The translations under genes were made by a program, and so were the position numbers. Under the pieces are notes generated by a model. That model made no database searches. It was not told the origin of the DNA and worked only from the letters and a program-made list of their open reading frames with translations. A stretch of DNA of 64,000 nucleotides from Brevundimonas sp. UBA6550 (GTDB taxonomy: Bacteria; Pseudomonadota; Alphaproteobacteria; Caulobacterales; Caulobacteraceae). Within the stretch, counting starts at the first letter, position 1. Each line of letters begins with the position of its first letter. Shown piece by piece: positions 1 through 6,241 of the stretch. The DNA is taken from positions 370,352-434,351 of the forward strand of contig NZ_DJKE01000001.1 of the NCBI RefSeq assembly GCF_002434505.1, written 5' to 3'.

Positions 1-19
1 TCGCCGCGCCAGCGAAAGG

Positions 20-772
20 GTGCGGCTGATGGGCCAGTGGGTCGATCTGGTCCGGCCCGAGGAGGTCCAGCACCATATTCAGCAGGCCGTGACCGAGGGC
101 CGCAAGAGCCTGATCGCCAACCACAATCTGCACAGCCTGTATCTGATGCAGCGCACGCCGGGCCTGGCCGCCTTCTATGACCGGGCCGACATGGTGGAGG
201 TCGATTCCACCCCCCTGATCGCCTTTTCGCGGCTGGCGGGCCTGAACAGCCGGGGTTTCCACCGCTGCACCTATCTGGACTGGCGCGACCATTTCTGGAG
301 CGTGGCCGCCCGCAACGGCTGGCGCGTCCTGTCGGTCGGGGGCGCGTCCGGCGTGGGCGAGACGGCGGCCGACCGCCTGCGCGCCGCCTGGCCCGGCGCC
401 GAGATCGCGGTCCACCACGGCTTCTTCGACGCCCGCCCCGGCTCGGCCGAGAACGCCGCCGTCCTGGCCCGGATCGAAGACTTCCAACCCCACGTCCTGT
501 TCGTGGGCATGGGAATGCCGCGCCAGGAGCTTTGGATCGCCGACAACTACGACCGCCTGCCCGATTGCGTCATCCTGTCGGTCGGGGCCGCCTTCGACTA
601 TGAGGCGGGCGTCCAGAGCGCGGCGCCGCGCTGGATGGGCCGGGCCGGGATCGAATGGGCTTATCGCCTGTTCCGCGACCCTCGGCGGCTGTTCGTCCGC
701 TACTGCATCGAACCGTGGAGCCTGATCCCCCTGGCGCTGGCCGACCTGCGCGCAGGGCGGCGTCGTCGCTGA
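20..772 (+). CDS. WecG/TagA/CpsF-family glycosyltransferase
   Basis: A family GT26 glycosyltransferase, which typically adds a sugar (often N-acetylmannosaminuronate or a related residue) to a lipid-linked intermediate during surface polysaccharide synthesis at the inner membrane. The 250-residue length fits the family. The signature GMGMPRQELWI lies near residues 165-175, preceded by the Rossmann-like stretch LSVGGASGVGE near 105-115. The reading frame stays open to the left edge of the window, so the GTG at 20 may not be the true start and the gene may be 5'-partial. The FAD protein and Wza-like export protein downstream on the same strand suggest an exopolysaccharide or holdfast-type cluster. 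The sugar transferred cannot be read from the sequence. Confidence 0.88.
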   Translation: MRLMGQWVDLVRPEEVQHHIQQAVTEGRKSLIANHNLHSLYLMQRTPGLAAFYDRADMVEVDSTPLIAFSRLAGLNSRGFHRCTYLDWRDHFWSVAARNGWRVLSVGGASGVGETAADRLRAAWPGAEIAVHHGFFDARPGSAENAAVLARIEDFQPHVLFVGMGMPRQELWIADNYDRLPDCVILSVGAAFDYEAGVQSAAPRWMGRAGIEWAYRLFRDPRRLFVRYCIEPWSLIPLALADLRAGRRRR

Positions 773-938
773 TCGCCCCCAATCGTCATTCCGGGGCGTC
801 GGAAGGACGGCGAGGGCTTGAATCCCGGTCAAATCTGACGCGGCCATATTCCTACTGGTCAGATAGATATTTATCGCCATGATCGACGCCCGTCGCCGTG
901 TGCTATCGACACGGCGTCGAAACCAGGACGGAGCGCGC

Positions 939-2285
939 ATGTCACAGCGACACCGGGCACAGCGAGACGGGCCGCAGATCGCCATTGTGGGCGCGGGGTT
1001 CAGCGGCCTGCTGACGGCCGTGAACCTTCTTCAGGCCTCGTCCGCCGTGCGGGTGACGCTGATCGAGCGGCGCGGCGTGTTCGGGCCCGGCACGGCCTAT
1101 GACACCGGCAACCCCCAGCATCTTCTGAACGTGCGCCTGGACAATATGAGCGCCTTTCCCGACCGGCCGGGGCATCTGGCCGACTGGCTGGCGGAACAGC
1201 CGTCCTGGCGCGCCCAGGACGGCTTCATCACCCGCGGCGTCTATGGCGACTATCTGCAATCCCTGCTGGACGCGGCGCTTGATGACGCGCCCGAACGCCT
1301 TACCCTGATCGGCGCCGAGGCCCGCGCGCTGGATCGCCAGGACGACGGCTGGCGCATCGGAACATCGGACGGCGAGATCGTCGTGGACCAGGTGGTGCTG
1401 GCGCTGGGCAATCTGGAGCCGGCCTCGCCGCCGGGCGTGGACGCGGCCGTGCGCGCCTCGTCCGCCTATGTCGAGAACCCCTGGCGGCTGGACGCGGCCT
1501 CGGCCGAGACGGCGCGCAACGTGCTTCTGATCGGGTCGGGCCTGACCATGGTCGATGCGGCCCTGACGCTGCGGCGGCCGGGGCGGCGCTTCACCGCCCT
1601 GTCGCGCCACGGCCTTCTGCCCCGCGCCCATGCCGTCGCGCCCCCCGCGCCCTTCGGCGGCGACTTCTCCGGCGGGCCGGCCCAGGTCCTGCGCCAGGTC
1701 CGAAAGGCGACCGATCAGGCCGACTGGCGCGCCGTGTTCGACCGTCTGCGCCATTCGGCCCGCGCGTTGTGGCGGGGTTGGTCGCCGGTCGAGAGGCGGC
1801 GGTTCCTGCGCCATCTGCGCCCCCTGTGGGACGTGCATCGCCACCGGCTGTCGCCGGGATCGGCGCGCGACATCCATTCCATGCTGGCGGGCGGCGAGCT
1901 GACGGTTCTGGCCGGCAAGCTGACCGAACTGAAGGCCGTCGATGTCATCGACGTCGCCTGGCGCCCGCGCGGTCGCCGGCGCGCCATCCGCGACCGGTTC
2001 GACCTGGTGGTCAACTGCACCGGCCCGCTCGGCTCCATCGGCCACAGCATCGAGCCGATGATCCGCGACATCCTGCAAAAGGGCTATGGCCGGCCCGATC
2101 CCCTGGGCCTGGGGCTTCAGGTCGACGACGACGGCCGCCTGCTGGACGCCGACGGCCGTCCGGCCCAGGGCCTGCACGCCATCGGCCCCCTGACGCGCGG
2201 CGCCTTCTGGGAAATGACCGCCGTCCCCGACCTGCGCGGCCAGGCCCGCGACCTGGCGACGCGGATATTGGCCGATCGGGCTTGA
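939..2285 (+). CDS. FAD/NAD(P)-binding protein (NAD_binding_9-like)
   Basis: A flavoprotein of the FAD-NAD(P)-binding family. A dinucleotide-binding motif, IVGAGFSGLLTAVNL, sits within the first 30 residues. It is followed by GPGTAYDTGNPQHLLNVRLD, typical of this family, and a second nucleotide-binding site, LLIGSGLTMVDAAL, near residue 195. An upstream in-frame ATG at 879 exists, but the ATG at 939 is preferred because it follows a GGACGGAG-type ribosome site and starts just before the FAD motif. The substrate is unknown. Its place between a glycosyltransferase and a polysaccharide export gene could be functional or accidental. It is followed by an inverted-repeat element. Confidence 0.85.
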   Translation: MSQRHRAQRDGPQIAIVGAGFSGLLTAVNLLQASSAVRVTLIERRGVFGPGTAYDTGNPQHLLNVRLDNMSAFPDRPGHLADWLAEQPSWRAQDGFITRGVYGDYLQSLLDAALDDAPERLTLIGAEARALDRQDDGWRIGTSDGEIVVDQVVLALGNLEPASPPGVDAAVRASSAYVENPWRLDAASAETARNVLLIGSGLTMVDAALTLRRPGRRFTALSRHGLLPRAHAVAPPAPFGGDFSGGPAQVLRQVRKATDQADWRAVFDRLRHSARALWRGWSPVERRRFLRHLRPLWDVHRHRLSPGSARDIHSMLAGGELTVLAGKLTELKAVDVIDVAWRPRGRRRAIRDRFDLVVNCTGPLGSIGHSIEPMIRDILQKGYGRPDPLGLGLQVDDDGRLLDADGRPAQGLHAIGPLTRGAFWEMTAVPDLRGQARDLATRILADRA

Positions 2286-2292
2286 AACAGCC

Positions 2293-2362
2293 GTCATTCC
2301 GGGGCGCCCTTAGGGGCGGCCCTGGGTTCCGGGTTCCTCGCCAGGCTCGGCCCCGGAATGAC
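2293..2362. repeat. Intergenic inverted repeat, GTCATTCCGGGGC family (copy 1)
   Basis: GTCATTCCGGGGC at the left end is answered by GCCCCGGAATGAC at the right end, so the element folds into one long hairpin. A longer copy lies at 6117-6241, and a lone left arm lies at 785-797. It fills the gap between the FAD protein and the polysaccharide export gene. Confidence 0.85.
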
Positions 2363-2428
2363 AAGAACGGCGAGGGACCATGCGTCTGGACCTTCACAAT
2401 CCAGACAGATATTCTGGACAGCTTCACC

Positions 2429-2980
2429 GTGCATCCGGGAGAGACGACCCTGCCGCGTCCCGTCCTCGCCGTTAGTCTCGCGCTGGCCCTGGCGTTCGGC
2501 CTGACCGCCTTTACCGACAATGTGCTGGGCGACTATCGCCTGGCCCCGGCCGACAGGGTGCGGATCGAGGTGTTTGGAGAGCCGGCGCTGGGGGGCGACT
2601 TCGCCCTGGACGGCCGGGGCCGCATCACCCTGCCGCTGGTCGGCGAAATCCAGGCGTCCGGGCTCAGCGCGCCCCAGCTTCAGGCCGCCGTCGCCGACGC
2701 CCTCGGCCAGGGCTATCTGAAACAGCCGCGCGTCGCCGCCCAGGTCCTGACCTATCGGCCCTTCTACATTTTGGGCGAGGTCAATCGGCCGGGCGAATAC
2801 CCCTATGCCAACGACCTGACGGCGCTGCAGGCGGTCGCCACGGCCCAGGGCTTCACCTACCGCGCCAATAGCCGCCGCCTGTTCGTCCGCCGCGCCGGCG
2901 CCGCCGACGAACAGCCCCTGTCGCCCGACGCCCGCATCCTGCCCGGCGACACGATCCGCATCGCAGAGCGGTATTTCTGA
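2429..2980 (+). CDS. Polysaccharide biosynthesis/export protein (Wza/SLBB-like)
   Basis: A short periplasmic or outer-membrane polysaccharide export protein. After a hydrophobic N-terminal segment (about residues 8-27) comes the Poly_export pattern DYRLAPADRVRIEVFGEPAL, then LDGRGRITLPLVGEIQASG and an SLBB-like stretch, FYILGEVNRPGEYPY. At about 183 residues it is shorter than E. coli Wza and matches the compact export proteins of alphaproteobacteria. The start is uncertain: the frame is open far upstream, and GTG 2429 places the signal-like segment correctly, while CTG 2450 has a better purine-rich site (GGGAGAG). No lipobox is evident. It likely acts with the glycosyltransferase at the left edge. 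Confidence 0.8.
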   Translation: MHPGETTLPRPVLAVSLALALAFGLTAFTDNVLGDYRLAPADRVRIEVFGEPALGGDFALDGRGRITLPLVGEIQASGLSAPQLQAAVADALGQGYLKQPRVAAQVLTYRPFYILGEVNRPGEYPYANDLTALQAVATAQGFTYRANSRRLFVRRAGAADEQPLSPDARILPGDTIRIAERYF

Positions 2981-2999
2981 GGCGCTTCCCACACCGCTC

Positions 3000-3107
3000 G
3001 TCATCCTAGGCCTTGTGCCTAGGATCCAGAAACACAGGCGTCAGAACACGGGGCTCACCTTCAAACACCGGGCGTATGGATCCTCGGCACGAGGCCGAGG
3101 ATGACGG
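3000..3107. repeat. Intergenic inverted repeat with a hairpin in each arm (copy 1)
   Basis: Left arm GTCATCCTAGGCCTTGTG and the matching right arm GGATCCTCGGCACGAGG are inverted copies. Each arm is itself a palindrome (CCTAGGC/GCCTAGG on the left, CCTCGGC/GCCGAGG on the right). It separates the convergent export gene and fliE. A second copy is at 10263-10390. Confidence 0.85.
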
Positions 3108-3125
3108 CCGGAAGAGCCAATCCCC

Positions 3126-3440
3126 TCAGATCGGCATCGCCATGATTTCCTTATAGGCGGAAATCACCTGGTCCCGGACCGAGATCACCGTCTCCAGCGA
3201 CGCCTCGGCCGAGCTCAGCGCCGTCACCACGTCGATCAGATTGCCCTGGCCCTGGACCGAGCGGGTCATCTGGGTCTCGGCCGCGCGCGACTGCTGGGTC
3301 ATGTCGGTCATGGCGTTCTTGACCAGGTCGGCGAAGCCGCCGTCGCCGGCGCCCGGCGCTTGCGCTGCGCCAGAAAGCCCGGTCGGCATGGCGCCGCCCT
3401 GGACGGCGGCATAGGCCCTGGCGGCCATCATCGGGTTCAT
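3126..3440 (-). CDS. fliE: Flagellar hook-basal body protein FliE
   Basis: FliE joins the MS ring to the proximal rod of the flagellar basal body. The 104-residue length and the C-terminal pattern TALSSAEASLETVISVRDQV followed by YKEIMAMPI are diagnostic. A variable Gly/Ala-rich N-terminus precedes it, as usual. It is the last gene of a leftward flgB-flgC-fliE set with gaps of 10 and 15 bases, so the three are almost certainly co-transcribed from the region around 4300-4430. Confidence 0.96.
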   Translation of the reverse strand: MNPMMAARAYAAVQGGAMPTGLSGAAQAPGAGDGGFADLVKNAMTDMTQQSRAAETQMTRSVQGQGNLIDVVTALSSAEASLETVISVRDQVISAYKEIMAMPI

Positions 3441-3450
3441 GGCCTAGACC

Positions 3451-3870
3451 TCAGCGTTTGATGATGTCGAGGGTGCGGCTGTCCATCGACCGCGCCGTCT
3501 CGATGACGTTCAGATTGGCCTCATAGGCCCGCTGCGCCTCGCGCATGTCCATGGCCTCGACCAGGGTGTCGACGTTGGGCCGCATCACATAGCCCTGCGC
3601 GTTCGCGGCCGGGTGCGACGGGTCGTAGTCCATCTTGAAGTCGCTCTGGTCGGGCCGCACCTCGGCCAGGGTCACCCCCGTCGCCCCGTCGACCTCGCGC
3701 GCCTGAAACACCGGGATCTGGCGGCGATAGGGTTCGCCGCCCGGCGTGCGGGCGGTGGACTGGGCGTTGGCGATGTTCTCGGCGATGACGCGCATCCGCG
3801 ACTGCTGCGCCTTCAGCGCAGAGGCGGCCACGGCCATGGCGCTGTTGGAGGGGGAGACGGGATCGGTCAT
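3451..3870 (-). CDS. flgC: Flagellar basal-body rod protein FlgC
   Basis: FlgC is a proximal rod subunit. The N-terminal rod motif RVIAENIANAQSTART (near residues 27-41) and the C-terminal helix ending EANLNVIETARSMDSRTLDI match the family, and the 139-residue length is normal. The frame also contains the usual MRPNVDTLVEAMDM linker. It lies between flgB and fliE on the same strand. No signal peptide is present, as expected for a rod protein exported by the flagellar type III system. Confidence 0.96.
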   Translation of the reverse strand: MTDPVSPSNSAMAVAASALKAQQSRMRVIAENIANAQSTARTPGGEPYRRQIPVFQAREVDGATGVTLAEVRPDQSDFKMDYDPSHPAANAQGYVMRPNVDTLVEAMDMREAQRAYEANLNVIETARSMDSRTLDIIKR

Positions 3871-3885
3871 GGCTTAGCGTCCTCC

Positions 3886-4290
3886 TCAGCCGCCGGGCCG
3901 TTTGGCGGCCAGGCGGATCATGGACATGGACTTCTGGTAGAAGCCGATGGCGGCGTCATAGGCCATGCGGCTCTCGGCCATCTTCAGCATCTGCTCTTCG
4001 ACCACCACCGAATTGCCGTCCATCGTGGTTTCCGAATCGGGCGCCTTGGCCGGATCGAACCGCGCGGCCGGGCCGGTCGGGGCGATGTGGGACGCATTGG
4101 TCCGCGTCATCTGCAGCCCCCCGCCCCTGGCCATGGCGGCGGCGAAGTCGGTCGGCTGTTTCAGGTCGCGCCCGACGTAGCCCGGCGTGTCGGCGTTGGC
4201 CACGTTCTCGGCGATCACCCGCTGGCGCGCGTCCAGCCAGCCCAGCCGGCCCTTGATCTGCCCCAGCAGCGGTATGTCGGCGACGCCCAT
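3886..4290 (-). CDS. flgB: Flagellar basal-body rod protein FlgB
   Basis: FlgB is the most cell-proximal rod subunit and the first gene of the leftward rod operon. The motif RVIAENVANADTPGYVGRDL near residues 23-42 is the classic flagellar rod signature, and SRMAYDAAIGFYQKSMSMIR is the C-terminal helix. The 134-residue length is typical. Its start at 4290 faces fliO across about 140 bases, so flagellar rod and export genes are divergently transcribed, as in Caulobacter. Confidence 0.96.
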   Translation of the reverse strand: MGVADIPLLGQIKGRLGWLDARQRVIAENVANADTPGYVGRDLKQPTDFAAAMARGGGLQMTRTNASHIAPTGPAARFDPAKAPDSETTMDGNSVVVEEQMLKMAESRMAYDAAIGFYQKSMSMIRLAAKRPGG

Positions 4291-4346
4291 GGCGATCTCC
4301 CGTGCGACGCGGATGCGCGCGATGGGCAGAAAATGCCGCCTCCATG

Positions 4347-4391
4347 GTTAACAACCCCTTATCTCAACGCCTCGTTAACCGTGGTGGTTAA
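4347..4391. promoter_or_regulatory. Candidate divergent promoter with CtrA-like half-sites
   Basis: Between flgB and fliO lie GTTAAC at 4347-4352, GTTAACC at 4374-4380 and TTAA at 4388-4391. Caulobacter flagellar class II promoters bind CtrA at TTAA-N7-TTAA. Here the closest pair is spaced by 9, so the match is imperfect and is offered only as a candidate. Confidence 0.35.
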
Positions 4392-4432
4392 GACTTGGAC
4401 CACAGCGCCGACTGCGCGGGGCCTTGCAGCGT

Positions 4433-4708
4433 ATGAATTTCCTCGATCTCGCCCGGGCCGTCTTCGGCCTGGCCTTCACCCTCGGCCTGATCGGTATCGT
4501 GGCCTGGGCCGCGCGCCGCTATGCGCCCCAGCTGTTGGCCAAGCTCAGCGCCGAGCGGGGCGCGCGTCGAATGCAGGTGGTCGAGACCCTGGTCCTGGAC
4601 CCCGCCCGCCGCCTGGTCCTGGTCCGCATCGACGAGGAGGAGCGGCTGATCCTGCTGGGCGAAGGCCGCGAACTGATCGAGCCGCGCCAGCCGGGGGGCC
4701 TTCAGTGA
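4433..4708 (+). CDS. fliO: Flagellar biosynthetic protein FliO
   Basis: FliO is a small bitopic membrane protein that helps assemble the FliP-FliQ-FliR export core. One transmembrane segment spans about residues 8-27, followed by RRYAPQLLAKL and the cytoplasmic FliO domain with VVETLVLDPARRLVLVRID, close to the family pattern. The ATG at 4433 is preferred over the TTG at 4424 because a GGGG site lies about 11 bases upstream of the ATG but only 2 upstream of the TTG. The stop overlaps the fliP start by four bases. Confidence 0.9.
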   Translation: MNFLDLARAVFGLAFTLGLIGIVAWAARRYAPQLLAKLSAERGARRMQVVETLVLDPARRLVLVRIDEEERLILLGEGRELIEPRQPGGLQ

Positions 4709-5517
4709 AACACGCGGTCTTCGTCAAACCCACCGGCGCCGAGCTGAAGCGCGCGGCCCTGCTGTCGCTGTTCACCACCCTGGTCTGCCTGGCCTGGCCC
4801 GTCGCGGCCCTGGCTCAGCAGGCGGCGCAGGGCGGGTCGGCCCTGAACATCGACCTGGGTTCGGGCGCCGGCCTGACCCAGCGGGTGGTGCAGCTGGTCG
4901 GGCTGATGACCGTGCTGTCGCTGGCGCCGTCCATCGTCATCATGACCACCAGCTTCGTGCGGATCATCGTGGTCCTGTCGCTGCTGCGAACCGCCCTGGG
5001 TCTGCAGCAGTCGCCGCCGAACGCCGTCCTGGTGTCCCTGTCGCTGTTCCTGTCGGCCATCGTCATGGCCCCGACCTGGCAGGACGCCTATGATTCGGGC
5101 ATCCGTCCGCTGATGGATCAGCAGATCGAACTGCCCCAGGCCTTCGATCAGGCGTCCGAGCCGGTGAAAACCTTCATGCTGGCCCAGGTGGACCGTGGCG
5201 ACCTGGCCCTGTTCACCCGTCTGTCCAAGATCGAGACCCCTCCGAACGTCCAGGAACTGCCGCTCCGCGTCGTCACCCCGGCCTTCATGATCAGCGAGCT
5301 GAAGAAGGCTTTCGAGATCGGATTTCTTCTTTTCGTTCCGTTTCTTGTGATCGATCTGGTGGTGGCCAGCGTGCTGATGTCGATGGGCATGATGATGCTG
5401 CCTCCGGTCGTTGTATCCCTGCCGTTCAAGTTGATCTTCTTCGTGCTGGTGGACGGCTGGCGACTGGTCGCCGGAAGCCTGGTCGAGAGCTTCCAGCGGG
5501 CGTCCGGGACCGGATAA
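4705..5517 (+). CDS. fliP: Flagellar type III export protein FliP
   Basis: FliP forms the export gate of the flagellar secretion system with FliQ and FliR. The family blocks are all visible: SIVIMTTSFVRIIVVLSLLR, then TPAFMISELKKAFEIGFLLF and MSMGMMMLPPVVVSLPFKL. An N-terminal cleavable-type signal ending ALAQQ is present, and the total is about 270 residues. The GTG start at 4705 overlaps the fliO stop (GTGA), indicating translational coupling. The frame is open upstream, so automated callers may extend it wrongly. fliQ and fliR are not next to it, unlike in many bacteria. Confidence 0.95.
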   Translation: MKHAVFVKPTGAELKRAALLSLFTTLVCLAWPVAALAQQAAQGGSALNIDLGSGAGLTQRVVQLVGLMTVLSLAPSIVIMTTSFVRIIVVLSLLRTALGLQQSPPNAVLVSLSLFLSAIVMAPTWQDAYDSGIRPLMDQQIELPQAFDQASEPVKTFMLAQVDRGDLALFTRLSKIETPPNVQELPLRVVTPAFMISELKKAFEIGFLLFVPFLVIDLVVASVLMSMGMMMLPPVVVSLPFKLIFFVLVDGWRLVAGSLVESFQRASGTG

Positions 5518-5631
5518 TCCCCCGCCCCATATGGCTTTCCGCGTCATCGGCGCTTGCAAAGCTGGTGGAAATCCGTGTTGATCCCCCGGTCCTCGCCCTG
5601 AATCGGGCGATTAACACTGGAAACGCTTCTT

Positions 5632-5910
5632 ATGACCACTCAAGCCGAACTGATCGCCGCCGTCGCCAAGGACGCTGGTGTCTCGCAGGCCGACGCCGGC
5701 AAGGTGCTGACCGCGATCGTCGAAAACATCCACTCGACCCTGAAGTCGGGCGGCGACATCCGCATCTCGAACCTGGGCGTCTTCGACACCGCCGCCCGCG
5801 CCGAGCGCGAAGGCCGCAACCCGGCCACCGGCGCGACCATCAAGATCGCCGCCTCCAAGGCCGTGCGCTTCCGCGTCTCCAAGCCGCTGAAGGACGCCGT
5901 CAACGGCTAA
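5632..5910 (+). CDS. HU-family DNA-binding protein
   Basis: A histone-like nucleoid protein that binds and bends DNA without strong sequence preference. The 92-residue length and the signature GRNPATGATIKIAASKAVRF (with the beta-arm RNPATG) define the HU/IHF family, and the N-terminal helices are AELIAAVAKDAGVSQADAGK. It looks like HU rather than IHF, but the two are hard to separate by eye. It stands alone, 114 bases after fliP, and is followed by an inverted-repeat element and a rho-independent terminator. Confidence 0.95.
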   Translation: MTTQAELIAAVAKDAGVSQADAGKVLTAIVENIHSTLKSGGDIRISNLGVFDTAARAEREGRNPATGATIKIAASKAVRFRVSKPLKDAVNG

Positions 5911-5916
5911 GCCTTA

Positions 5917-6048
5917 GATCCTCCCCCGCATCGCGGGGGAGGGGGACCGCCGTCAGGCGGTGGAGGGGGCGACCGCATCACCGGTGCTGGGTCCGCCCCC
6001 TCCACCACTTCGTGGTCCCCCTCCCCCGTTAAAGCACGGGGGAGGATC
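5917..6048. repeat. Intergenic composite inverted repeat (CTCCCCC family)
   Basis: GATCCTCCCCCG at the left end pairs with CGGGGGAGGATC at the right end, giving a roughly 130-bp foldback. Nested hairpins are visible: CTCCCCCGC/GCGGGGGAG, ACCGCC/GGCGGT, ACCAC/GTGGT and CTCCCCCGT/ACGGGGGAG. Corresponding left and right hairpins differ in sequence yet each stays self-complementary. Confidence 0.85.
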
Positions 6049-6056
6049 ACGCTTCG

Positions 6057-6097
6057 ACGGGCGGGGATCGCGACGCGGTCTCCGCCCGTTTTCGTTT
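6057..6097 (+). terminator. Rho-independent terminator downstream of the HU gene
   Basis: The stem ACGGGCGG (6057-6064) pairs with CCGCCCGT (6082-6089) and is followed by TTTCGTTT, a usable U-tract on the + strand. It would end transcription from the HU gene after the intervening repeat. Confidence 0.6.
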
Positions 6098-6116
6098 CAG
6101 GCGGCCCTATCACGCC

Positions 6117-6241
6117 GTCATTCCGGGGCGTCCGTAGGACGAACCCGGAACCCAGGGGGTCATCCCCAGTGTCCAATGGATCAGCGCCGTCGCTGTCGTC
6201 CTGGGTTCCGGGTTCTTCGCTGCGCTCAGCCCCGGAATGAC
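6117..6241. repeat. Intergenic inverted repeat, GTCATTCCGGGGC family (copy 2)
   Basis: GTCATTCCGGGGC at 6117-6129 and GCCCCGGAATGAC at 6229-6241 are exact inverted arms. Inner segments AACCCGGAACCCAGG and CCTGGGTTCCGGGTT also pair. The right arm overlaps the last codons of the leftward TPR gene as its frame now reads. Confidence 0.85.
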
